Shown here piece after piece: positions 53,513-61,806 of a DNA stretch of 64,000 nucleotides. A program made the translations under genes and the position numbers. The stretch is from Streptomyces sclerotialus (GTDB lineage: Bacteria > Actinomycetota > Actinomycetes > Streptomycetales > Streptomycetaceae): positions 1 through 64,000 of the forward strand of contig JODX01000007.1 in NCBI GenBank assembly GCA_000719105.1, read 5' to 3'. Each line of letters begins with the position of its first letter. Position 1 is the first letter of the stretch. Below the pieces are notes generated by a model. It was given only the letters and a program-made list of their open reading frames with translations. It made no database searches and had not been told where the DNA came from.

Positions 53513-54121
53513 TCAGTCGCGGCGCGCGGCCAGCGCGAGGAACCGCTCGTCCTCGTCGACGTACGACGTCATGCGCCAGCCGGAACCTGCCAGCAGCGGA
53601 CCGAGGTTGGCCTCGGCGCGCAGGTCGTCCGGGGTGATCCGCCGCCCTCGGCGGGCCGCGAGCGCCGCCCTGCCGATGGGGTGGAAGAGCGCCAGCCGGC
53701 CGCCGGGACGGACCACCCGCGCCAGTTCCCGCAGGTTCTCGGCGGGCTCCGGCAGATGCGCGACGAGTCCCGCCGCGAACACCGCGTCGAGCGCCCCGTC
53801 GCGCAGCGGCAGGGCGGCCACGTCGGTGAGCAGCAGCCGCCCGTCGCGGTCCCGTCCCGCCCGTACGGCGGCCTCCAGCATGGCCGGGGTCAGGTCCGCG
53901 CCCAGCACCACCCCGGCGGGCCCCACGGCGGCACGCAGCGGTGGAAGGGCCCGTCCGGTGCCGCAGCCGGCGTCGAGCACCCGGTCGCCCGCGCGCAGCC
54001 CCAGCTCGGCGACCGCCGCCGCGTACGCGGGCCCGTCGTCGGGGAACCTCGTGTCCCAGCCGGCCGCGCGGGCCGCGAAGAACTCCTGGACGTGGGAGTG
54101 GTCGTAGTTCATGCCCCGCAT
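53513..54121 (-). CDS. SAM-dependent class I methyltransferase
   Basis: 202 aa (ATG 54121, or ATG 54112). Motif I VLDAGCGTGRALPPL, motif II GADLTPAMLEAA, and LRELARVVRPGGRLALFHPIG place it among UbiE/Methyltransf_11 proteins. The substrate is unknown. It lies far from the biosynthetic cluster, with no sign of a link. Confidence 0.85.
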   Translation of the reverse strand: MRGMNYDHSHVQEFFAARAAGWDTRFPDDGPAYAAAVAELGLRAGDRVLDAGCGTGRALPPLRAAVGPAGVVLGADLTPAMLEAAVRAGRDRDGRLLLTDVAALPLRDGALDAVFAAGLVAHLPEPAENLRELARVVRPGGRLALFHPIGRAALAARRGRRITPDDLRAEANLGPLLAGSGWRMTSYVDEDERFLALAARRD

Positions 54122-54282
54122 GATTCCTCGCTCATGCCCGCATGATTCCTCACCGCTACGGAGGACACGCTGCGCACACGTTCGAGCGTGGCGCGATCGT
54201 CCGGGTACAACGGCGCGTCACATTCCGCCAGCTTCGAAAGGCACGCCCGTCGTGCGCCCGCCCGGACTAGCGTCCCGGAGCC

Positions 54283-55053
54283 ATGGGACATCCGGACCAC
54301 GCCGCCTTCGGCTGGCTCACCCCCGTGCTGTCGTACGCGATGGTCTGCGCCGGCGTCGCGCTCGGGCTGCGCTGCACCGTCCGAGCGCTCCGGGCCACCG
54401 GCAGGTCACGCCGCAACTGGCTGGTCACCGCGGCCTCCGCGATCGGCAGCGGTATCTGGACCATGCACTTCGTGGCCATGCTGGGATTCGCCGTCGGCGG
54501 CAGCGAGATCCGCTACGACGTACCGCTGACGCTCCTCAGCCTCCTCGTCGCCGTCACCGCCGTCTGCGGGGGACTCTTCGCCGTCGGCCACGGCCACCAC
54601 CGCCTCCGCGCGCTCCTCCTCGGCGGACTCGGCATGGGGGCGGGCATCGCGAGCATGCACTACCTGGGCATGGCGGCGGTGCGGCTGCACGGCGCTCTGA
54701 GGTACGACCCCGTGTTCGTCGCGCTCTCCGCCGTGGTCGCGGTGACCGCGGCCACGGGGGCCCTGTGGGCGGTGCTCAACATCGGCTCACCGCTCGCGGT
54801 CACCGTCGCCTCGCTCGTCATCGGAGGCACGGTGGCCGGCATGCACATCACCGCCATGTCCGCGGTGAGCGTGCACGTCGTCCCCTCCGGCGAGGCCCTG
54901 CCCGGGGCCACGGCGATGCAGTTCGTCTTCCCCCTCGCCGTCGGCCTCGGGTCCCATCTCTTCCTCACCTCGGCGTACGTCGCCCTCTCCCCGATGGCCG
55001 AGGAGCCCCGGCCGTCCGCGCCGGACGCGCGGACGGCCGGGAACAGAGCCTGA
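54283..55053 (+). CDS. MHYT-domain integral membrane sensor protein
   Basis: 256 aa. Seven hydrophobic segments carry three MHYT-type motifs: MHFVAM, MHYLGM and MHITAM. The motif is proposed to bind a metal and sense oxygen, CO or NO. No output domain is attached. It is immediately upstream of the conservon kinase gene and on the same strand, so it may feed a signal into it. Confidence 0.9.
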   Translation: MGHPDHAAFGWLTPVLSYAMVCAGVALGLRCTVRALRATGRSRRNWLVTAASAIGSGIWTMHFVAMLGFAVGGSEIRYDVPLTLLSLLVAVTAVCGGLFAVGHGHHRLRALLLGGLGMGAGIASMHYLGMAAVRLHGALRYDPVFVALSAVVAVTAATGALWAVLNIGSPLAVTVASLVIGGTVAGMHITAMSAVSVHVVPSGEALPGATAMQFVFPLAVGLGSHLFLTSAYVALSPMAEEPRPSAPDARTAGNRA

Positions 55054-55134
55054 CGACGGACGGCCCGGCGATCGCCCGGCCCACCGGCCGCCCGGCAGAC
55101 ACCCCGACGCACTCCCGCATTCGAAGAGGAGGCC

Positions 55135-57684
55135 ATGCGCACACTCCGCAGGACCCCGACAGCAGGCGCCGAGCCGCCGTCCCGGCCCCCGCGGCGCGGT
55201 CGCCGTGCCCACGCGCGCCCGTCCGCCGACGAGCGGACCGGCCCCGACGCCGCCGTCACCGCGCCGGCGGCGACCTGCACGCGCGCGCGACGATGGCATG
55301 CACGCCCCCGCACCGTCCGCGCCAGGATCGTCTGCCTGCTGATGGTGCCCGTCGTCACCCTGCTCGTCCTGTGGGCGTACGCCACCGTCAGCACCACCCA
55401 GGACATCGCCGGACTCCGCCGGGCGCAGCGCGTCGACACCGTCGTGCGTGCTCCGCTCGCCGCCGCGGTCGCCGCGCTCCAGACCGAGCGCGCGGCCGCC
55501 GTACGCCAGGCCACCGCCCCGGAAGAGGGCCATGAACTGGAGAGGCTGGCGCAGCGCACCGACCGGGCCGTCGCCCGGCTGCGGCTCGGCGACCGCCACA
55601 CCGTCGCCGTCGGCATCGGCCTGCCCGCCGGGGCGGCCGAGCGCCTCGACGGCTTCGTCACCCGGGCCGAGCGGCTGCGGACGCTGCGCGCGGCCGTCCT
55701 CGACCGCAGCGCCGGGTGGCGCGAGACGTACGACGGGTACACCGGGACCATCTCCGCGGCCTTCGGTACGGTCGGCGCGCTCACCGGCGGCCAGGACGCA
55801 GCACTCGGCTCCGACGCGCGCGTACTCCTGGAGTTCTCCCGGGCGGCAGAGGCCCTGGCCCAGGAGGACGCCGTGCTCGCCGGCGCCCGGCTCGCCGGAG
55901 GCCTCGACGGGGAGCGGCTGCGCCTGTTCACCGGTGCGGTCGACATACGACGCGCCCTGACCGAGTCGGCCGCGGCCGACCTGCGCGGCCCCGAGCAGGC
56001 CGCCTGGGCGGACCTCGCACGCGGCACCGAGTACGCCACCGTCCGCTCCACCGAGGACCGGGTGCTCGCGTCCCCGCCCGGCGCCGCGGCGATCGGCGCC
56101 GCGCCCGAGGACGTCTGGAACCCGGCACACGCGCGTGTGCGGGACGGCATGCGCGCGATCGGGGCGGATGCCGGGCGTGCGGTGGCGGTCCGGGCCGACC
56201 CGCTCACCCGCGGCCTGCTCACCCCGGCCGGCGCCGCGGTCGTCCTGGGCCTGGCCGCCGTCGCGGCGGCGCTCGTCATCTCCGTACGGATCGGCCGCGG
56301 CCTCATCGTGGAACTGGTGGCCCTGCGGGACAGCGCCCTGGACATCGCCCGGCACCAACTGCCGCGGGCCATGCGGCGACTGCGCGCGGGCGAGGGGATC
56401 GACGTCGACGCGGAGGCCCCGGCCGGTCCGCCGGCCGAGGACGAGGCCGGGCAGGTCGCCGAGGCCCTCGGCACCGTGCACCGCGCGGCCCTGCACGCCG
56501 CGGTGGAGCGGGCCGAACTGGCCGACGGCATCTCGGGTGTCCTCGTCAACCTCGCCCGCCGCAGCCAGGTCCTCGTGCACCGCCAGCTGAGCCTGCTGAA
56601 CACCATGGAGCGCCGCTCCGAGGACGCGGACGAACGGGACGACCTCTTACGGCTCGGCCACCTCACCACACGCATGCGGCGCAACGCGGAGAGCCTGATC
56701 ATCCTCTCCGGAGCGGCGCCCGGCCGGGCCTGGCGCCTGCCGGTGCCGCTCACGGACGTGGTCCGCACGGCCGTCGCCGAGATCGAGGACCACACACGCG
56801 TGGAGGTACGGCGACTCCCCGAGACCCGGATCGCCGGCGCCGCGGCCACCGACCTCACCCACCTCATGGCCGAACTCGTGGAGAACGCCACCCAGTTCTC
56901 GCCACCCCACACGCGTGTCCGTGTCACCGGCGAACCGGTCGCCAACGGCTACGCCCTGGAGGTCGAGGACCGTGGACTCGGCATGGCCAAGGAGCGGCTC
57001 ACCGAGGCCAACCGCCGCATCGGACAGGCCGAGGGTCTCGACCTGTCGGACAGCGACCGGCTCGGGCTGTTCGTGGTGAGCAGGCTGGCGTCCCGCCGCG
57101 GCATCAAGGTCCACCTCCGGGGCTCGCCCTACGGCGGGACCACCGCGGTTGTTCTGCTGCCGACCGCTCTCCTGCACGACGGAGCGGCGGAAGCCTCGTC
57201 CCGTACGCCCGCCGCCACCCCAGGGTCCGCGGAGGACACACCCGCGCGCGTGCCCCTCGACGAACGGCCGGGACGCGGCCGGCGGCCCACCGAACGGATC
57301 GCGCTGCCGGCTCACGCGGCGTCCGCGGCGGAGGAGCGCCCCGCGGCGGACGCCACCCCCGCGGTCCTGCCCCGCGGCGTCACCACCCTGCGTCCGCGCC
57401 GCGCTCCGGACCAACCGGGCCGCCTCCCGCAGCGGGTACGGCAGGCGAGTCTCGCGCCTCGGCTGCGTGAACAGCGCACCGAGGAACCGCCCGGCCCCGC
57501 GGACACCGGGGCCGGGCGCGACGACGAGCGCACCCCCGAATCCGTACGGGAGCGCATGGCCGCCTACAGCGACGGCTGGGCGCGGGGCGGCGGCAGGCCT
57601 CCCGGCCGTGGAACCGGACCCGGCACCGCGGCGGGCGGCGACAGCGGCGCGACGGACGGCGGGAGCGAAGGGGACCGCACATGA
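55135..57684 (+). CDS. Conservon sensor histidine-kinase-like protein (CvnA type, NIT domain)
   Basis: 849 aa. Membrane segments at about 63-82 and 365-383 enclose a nitrate/nitrite-sensing-like helical extracytoplasmic region. A cytoplasmic HAMP-like stretch leads to an HATPase domain with N-box LVENATQFSPPHTRV and DRGLGM. A long Pro/Arg-rich tail follows. A rare TTA codon at 56647-56649 makes translation depend on the bldA tRNA. Its stop overlaps the next ATG (ATGA), as in cvnA-cvnB pairs, which control G-protein-like modules in Streptomyces. Confidence 0.9.
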   Translation: MRTLRRTPTAGAEPPSRPPRRGRRAHARPSADERTGPDAAVTAPAATCTRARRWHARPRTVRARIVCLLMVPVVTLLVLWAYATVSTTQDIAGLRRAQRVDTVVRAPLAAAVAALQTERAAAVRQATAPEEGHELERLAQRTDRAVARLRLGDRHTVAVGIGLPAGAAERLDGFVTRAERLRTLRAAVLDRSAGWRETYDGYTGTISAAFGTVGALTGGQDAALGSDARVLLEFSRAAEALAQEDAVLAGARLAGGLDGERLRLFTGAVDIRRALTESAAADLRGPEQAAWADLARGTEYATVRSTEDRVLASPPGAAAIGAAPEDVWNPAHARVRDGMRAIGADAGRAVAVRADPLTRGLLTPAGAAVVLGLAAVAAALVISVRIGRGLIVELVALRDSALDIARHQLPRAMRRLRAGEGIDVDAEAPAGPPAEDEAGQVAEALGTVHRAALHAAVERAELADGISGVLVNLARRSQVLVHRQLSLLNTMERRSEDADERDDLLRLGHLTTRMRRNAESLIILSGAAPGRAWRLPVPLTDVVRTAVAEIEDHTRVEVRRLPETRIAGAAATDLTHLMAELVENATQFSPPHTRVRVTGEPVANGYALEVEDRGLGMAKERLTEANRRIGQAEGLDLSDSDRLGLFVVSRLASRRGIKVHLRGSPYGGTTAVVLLPTALLHDGAAEASSRTPAATPGSAEDTPARVPLDERPGRGRRPTERIALPAHAASAAEERPAADATPAVLPRGVTTLRPRRAPDQPGRLPQRVRQASLAPRLREQRTEEPPGPADTGAGRDDERTPESVRERMAAYSDGWARGGGRPPGRGTGPGTAAGGDSGATDGGSEGDRT

Positions 57685-58118
57685 CCGAGGACCCGGGCGC
57701 CGGAACCGCCCGGCGGTCCGGTGCGCTCGACCGGCTGCTGGACGACCTGCTGCTCCGCGTGGGAGAGGGACGGCACGCCGTGGTGCTGTCGCACGACGGC
57801 CTCGCGCGGGGTGCCTCCACCGGCCTCGGGCAGGAGGGCGCGGAGCACCTCGCCGCGGTCGCCTCGGGCCTCCACGGCCTGGCCAGGGGCACGGGCCACC
57901 ACTTCGACGCCGGTGGAGTACGCCGGACCATGGTGGAGATGACGGACGGCTTCCTGTTCGTGGCGGCCGCGGGTGACGGATCCTGCCTCGCCGTCCTCAC
58001 CTCCGGCACGGCCGACATCGGTCTGGTGGCCTGCCAGATGGCGCGTCTGGTGAACCAAGCCGGCGAACACCTCGGCACGGCGACGCGCGCGACCGCCCGT
58101 CCGGCCGCCGCGGGATGA
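57681..58118 (+). CDS. Roadblock/LC7 protein (CvnB type)
   Basis: 145 aa, ATG 57681 overlapping the kinase stop. The roadblock fold is shown by LDRLLDDLLLRVGEGRHAVVLSHDGLARGAST and HHFDAGGVRRTMVEMTDGFLFVAAAGDGSCLAV. In conservons it bridges the kinase-like CvnA and the GTPase CvnD. Confidence 0.9.
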   Translation: MTEDPGAGTARRSGALDRLLDDLLLRVGEGRHAVVLSHDGLARGASTGLGQEGAEHLAAVASGLHGLARGTGHHFDAGGVRRTMVEMTDGFLFVAAAGDGSCLAVLTSGTADIGLVACQMARLVNQAGEHLGTATRATARPAAAG

Positions 58119-58547
58119 TCGCGCATGACCCGCGGGGATGACCGAGGGATATCACTCACTTCGCACCCGCAACAGCTTCTGCGCAGGTCGCCGACACGAC
58201 CACCCGGCCGGACGAGTCGTCCGCCCCACGCGGTGGCCACCGAATTCGCCGCGGGTGCCTCCCCGTTCGGCGGTCGGCCGGTTCCGTGCACACAGGGACC
58301 CGGAGATCACGTCCTGCCCGCGGGGATCGCCGGGCTGAACACGCTTCGGGCACGCCACCGATCGGTTCCCGGCCGGCTCCCGACACCGACCGTAAGCCGA
58401 ACGGAAGCGGTCGGTCACGCTGACCGAAATCCGATCGAACGCCACACGGACGCACGGATGTTGCCATGATGCTGTCTTCGCATCTGTGTATCGAAGCATG
58501 CGTGTATCGACATCGACATCTGCCGGCTTTCCCGAGAGAAGTGATCG
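58119..58547. other. 430-bp gap where a DUF742 (CvnC) gene would be expected
   Basis: No DUF742-like winged-helix gene is visible; frames here lack its sequence pattern. A direct repeat GTGTATCGA (58486-58494 and 58502-58510, 16-bp pitch) sits about 40 bases before the GTPase start and may be a regulator site. Confidence 0.55.
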
Positions 58548-59153
58548 ATGGTCTACGAGTACTCCGACGCCACCGGCGGGGACACGGTCCCCCTGGCGTT
58601 GAAGATTCTGGTCGCCGGTGGTTTCGGCGTGGGCAAGACGACCCTGGTGGGCGCACTCAGCGAGATACGGCCGCTGCGGACCGAGGAACTGCTGAGCGAG
58701 GCGGGCAGGTCCGTGGACGACACCGAAGGGGTGGACCGGAAGGCGACCACGACCGTCGCCATGGACTTCGGGCGCATCACCATCCGGTCCGATCTCTCGC
58801 TCTACCTGTTCGGCACCCCGGGCCAGGACCGGTACTGGTTCCTGTGGGACGATCTGGCACAGGGCGCGCTCGGCGCGGTCGTCCTCGCGGACACCCGGCG
58901 GCTGCAGGACTGCTTCCCCGCGGTGGACTACTTCGAGCACCGGAACATTCCGTTCGTGGTGGCCGTCAACTGCTTCGCCGGCGCCCGCACCTACGAGCCG
59001 GGCGACGTGTCGCGCGCCCTCGACCTCGATACGGGCACACCCGTGGTCCTCTGTGACGCCCGCGACCGCGACTCCGGCAAGGAAGTGCTCATACGGCTCG
59101 TCGAGTACGCCGGACGGATACACACCGCCCGGCTGCTCGACTCCGTGAGCTGA
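58548..59153 (+). CDS. Small GTPase-like protein (CvnD type)
   Basis: 201 aa. The P-loop GGFGVGKTTLVG, switch region DRKATTTVAMDFG, GTPGQDRYWFLWDDL (G3) and VVAVNCF (a degenerate NKxD) match the conservon Ras-like GTPase. It is separated from CvnB by a long gap and followed by a second roadblock gene, so it may pair with either. Confidence 0.92.
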   Translation: MVYEYSDATGGDTVPLALKILVAGGFGVGKTTLVGALSEIRPLRTEELLSEAGRSVDDTEGVDRKATTTVAMDFGRITIRSDLSLYLFGTPGQDRYWFLWDDLAQGALGAVVLADTRRLQDCFPAVDYFEHRNIPFVVAVNCFAGARTYEPGDVSRALDLDTGTPVVLCDARDRDSGKEVLIRLVEYAGRIHTARLLDSVS

Positions 59154-59298
59154 CGCCTCGCCGAGGCGAGCCGCCACTGCCGGTCGGTCGACTTCCGTAC
59201 CGTGGCTCCATCCCGCTTGCCCCGGCCGGGCAGGTGGGGAAGGCTGATGCGCTGGATCCTCCGGCAGGGGAGGAGCGACCACATGGGGGGAACCGGCG

Positions 59299-59712
59299 AT
59301 GGCGCGGACCACGGGACTCGGCTGGCTGCTGGACGATCTGATAGAGCGTGTCGCACATGTGCGGCACGCCCTGGTGCTGTCCGGTGACGGGCTGGTGACG
59401 GAGGCGAGCACCGGTCTGCGGCGCGAGGACGCCGAACACCTCGCCGCTGTCGCGGCCGGGCTGCACAGCCTCGCCAGGGGTTCCGGCCGCCACTTCGGCG
59501 CGGGAGACGTACGCCAGACCATGATCGAGTTCGATGACGCGATGCTCTTCGTCACCGAGGCCGGTGAGGGCAGCTGCTTATGCGTGCTCAGCGCCGCCCA
59601 GGCGGACGTGGGAGAGATCGGCTACCAGATGACCCGGCTGGTGAACCAGGTCGGCGAGCACCTCGGTCTGGACGCCCGCCCGGCCGAGCGCTCCTCGACA
59701 CCAGAGCTCTGA
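59299..59712 (+). CDS. Second Roadblock/LC7 protein
   Basis: 137 aa from ATG 59299. LGWLLDDLIERVAHVRHALVLSGDGLVTEAST and IGYQMTRLVNQVGEHLG are very similar to the CvnB at 57681, which suggests duplication. A TTA codon at 59578-59580 is in frame, so this gene also depends on bldA. Confidence 0.88.
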   Translation: MARTTGLGWLLDDLIERVAHVRHALVLSGDGLVTEASTGLRREDAEHLAAVAAGLHSLARGSGRHFGAGDVRQTMIEFDDAMLFVTEAGEGSCLCVLSAAQADVGEIGYQMTRLVNQVGEHLGLDARPAERSSTPEL

Positions 59713-59739
59713 CCTGGAACTACGCTGTCACTGCCCAAG

Positions 59740-59748
59740 TTATCCACA
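59740..59748 (+). promoter_or_regulatory. Single DnaA-box-like site TTATCCACA
   Basis: A perfect match to the E. coli DnaA box lies about 90 bases upstream of the next gene. It is isolated, with no cluster of boxes, so it is not an origin. It could be a regulatory DnaA site or chance. Confidence 0.3.
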
Positions 59749-59840
59749 GGCTCCCCCCGATGTCGGCCGACCTCGATACGGTTTTTCCCGAAGCGAGCGC
59801 GACCAGCGCCGGCACCGCAACTGCACGGGGGAGAACCGCC

Positions 59841-60854
59841 ATGTCCGGCAACAGTGCCACGAGTGTCATGCGACCGACCGCGGTCATCGGGGCCGCAGGC
59901 CCCACCGCCGCCATCGGCGCCCCGCTGTCACAGAGCCGCGCCGCGCGCGAACTGGGGCTCAAACGCAGGGAGTTCGACCTCGCGGTCCATCTCGGATACG
60001 TCCGGACGATCGCCGACGACGGAGGAGGGGGCCTTCGTGTCGCCCGGACGGAGATCGACCGGGTCCGCTCCGCGGACGGCTTCCCCGAAGCGCTGGAGAC
60101 ACGCATCAGGATCGTGGGCACCGCCGAGGGAGCCGCCCTGATGAAGGTGACCGGCGCCCGCTTCACCCGCCTGGCACGGCTGGGCCACCTGATCCCTGTG
60201 AGCCTCTACCTCAACCGCTACCGGGCGGTGATCTGGCTGTACCGGGCGGAGGAGCTGGCGAGGTTCGCCGCGGACGAGGAGAACGCGCCCCTGCTGAGCG
60301 GCCGTACACCGGTGGACCTGCGCGACCGGCTGGACGCGGGCCTGGACCTCCGCCCCCGCACCTGGCGCGAGCGCCACCTCGGATTCCTGCTGGACGGGGC
60401 GCACGACCCGTGGGCACGGGCCGCGGCCCTGGCGTCCCTCCTGGACCCCGTCCAGATCGCGGAGCTCGTACGGGACCCGTACGAGCGGGCCTACGTCAAC
60501 CGTCTGCGCCCCGCCCGGCCCGTCGGTGGCACCCCCGGATCACCGGCCGACCAGGTCGCCGCCCGCATCATGACGGCGGACGACCCGGACGAGACCGCCC
60601 GGCTGCGGAGCGATCTGCGGCAGACCCTCGCCGAGGCCCGTGAGCACCGGTCGGCCCCGCGCCCCGCGGCCGCGCCGGTGGCGGAGCCGCCGCCGGTACC
60701 GCGCCCGTCCGGCGGGCCGAAGCGCGCCGTCGCCTGCCGGCCGGGCCGGGCGGAGACCGTCGGGCCGCAGCCCTCGTCCGGCACGGCACGCCCCTGCGAG
60801 GCACCGCGGAAACCACGTGGCCTGCTCGGCCGGTGGCGCCGCAGAAACCACTGA
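59841..60854 (+). CDS. Streptomyces conserved protein with MerR/excisionase-like helix-turn-helix
   Basis: 337 aa from ATG 59841, preceded by GGGGGAG; an earlier ATG at 59760 is in frame. The region LSQSRAARELGLKRREFDLAVHLGYVRTI resembles a helix-turn-helix. WRERHLGFLLDGAHDPWARAAALASLLDP is conserved in a family of Streptomyces hypotheticals. The C-terminus is Pro/Arg-rich. The function is unknown. Confidence 0.7.
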   Translation: MSGNSATSVMRPTAVIGAAGPTAAIGAPLSQSRAARELGLKRREFDLAVHLGYVRTIADDGGGGLRVARTEIDRVRSADGFPEALETRIRIVGTAEGAALMKVTGARFTRLARLGHLIPVSLYLNRYRAVIWLYRAEELARFAADEENAPLLSGRTPVDLRDRLDAGLDLRPRTWRERHLGFLLDGAHDPWARAAALASLLDPVQIAELVRDPYERAYVNRLRPARPVGGTPGSPADQVAARIMTADDPDETARLRSDLRQTLAEAREHRSAPRPAAAPVAEPPPVPRPSGGPKRAVACRPGRAETVGPQPSSGTARPCEAPRKPRGLLGRWRRRNH

Positions 60855-60914
60855 CGGACGCGGAACCCGGCGGACGTGGGGCACTCCTCCGCCGCACGAG
60901 CTACGACGGCCACG

Positions 60915-61787
60915 TCAGCCCAGCTTGCGGAAGAGCCCTTCCTGCACCACGGAGACCAGCAGTCGCCCCTCGCGGTCGTAGATGCGCCCGCGGGCCAGTC
61001 CGCGACCGCCCACCGCGATCGGGGACTCCTGGTCGTACAGGAACCACTCGTCCGCGCGGAACGGCCGGTGGAACCACATCGCGTGGTCCAGGGACGCCAG
61101 GTCGAAAGAACGCGGGCCCCACAGCGGCTCAACTGGGATGCGGACCGCGTCCAGCAAGGTCATGTCGCTCGCGTACGTCAGCGCGCAGGTGTGCACGAGC
61201 GGGTCGTCGCCCAGCGGCCCGACCGCGCGCATCCACACCGCGCTGCGCGGCTCGGCGTCCTCGATCTCCTCGGGGGTCCAGCGCAGCCGGTCCACGTAGC
61301 GGATGTCGAACGGCTGGCGACGCGCCATGCGCTCCAGCTGTTCGGGGAGCGCACCCAGATGCTCCCGGATCTCCTGCGCGACCGTCGGCAGCGACTCGGG
61401 GTCCGGCACCTCGCGGGCCGGCGGCAGCTGGTGCTCGAAGCTCCCCTCTTCAGGCTTGTGGAAGGAGGCGGTCAGATTGAAGATCGTGCGGCCCTGCTGC
61501 ACGGCGGTGACGCGCCGGGTGGTGAACGACCGCCCGTCCCGCACCCGCTCGACCTGGTACACGATCGGCACGCCCGGGCGGCCCGGGCGCAGGAAGTACG
61601 CGTGCAGCGAGTGCACCGGCCGGTCGCCCTCCGTGGTGCGCCCGGCGGCCACCAGGGCCTGCCCCGCCACCTGGCCGCCGAAGACCCGTTGCAGGGACTC
61701 CTCGGGGCTGCGGCCGCGGAAGATGTTGACCTCGATCTGCTCCAGGTCGAGCAGGTCGACGAGTCTCTCGGCCGGATTGGTCGTCAT
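60915..61787 (-). CDS. tesB: Acyl-CoA thioesterase II (TesB)
   Basis: 290 aa from ATG 61787; the longer frame upstream lacks conservation. It has a double hotdog: FRGRSPEESLQRVFGGQVAGQALVAAGRT with HSLHAYFLRPG in the first half, and VHTCALTYASDMTLLDAVRIP and SLDHAMWFHRPFRADEWFLYDQESP in the second. The catalytic Asp, Ser/Thr and Gln triad regions are kept. It hydrolyses medium and long-chain acyl-CoAs. It is 19 bases downstream of the helicase gene, on the same strand. Confidence 0.94.
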   Translation of the reverse strand: MTTNPAERLVDLLDLEQIEVNIFRGRSPEESLQRVFGGQVAGQALVAAGRTTEGDRPVHSLHAYFLRPGRPGVPIVYQVERVRDGRSFTTRRVTAVQQGRTIFNLTASFHKPEEGSFEHQLPPAREVPDPESLPTVAQEIREHLGALPEQLERMARRQPFDIRYVDRLRWTPEEIEDAEPRSAVWMRAVGPLGDDPLVHTCALTYASDMTLLDAVRIPVEPLWGPRSFDLASLDHAMWFHRPFRADEWFLYDQESPIAVGGRGLARGRIYDREGRLLVSVVQEGLFRKLG

Positions 61788-61806
61788 GTGCGTGTCTCTC
61801 CCGTGC

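Noticed and set aside
59740..59748. The DnaA box as part of a replication origin
   Set aside because: Only one box is present, and no dnaA, dnaN or box cluster is nearby.
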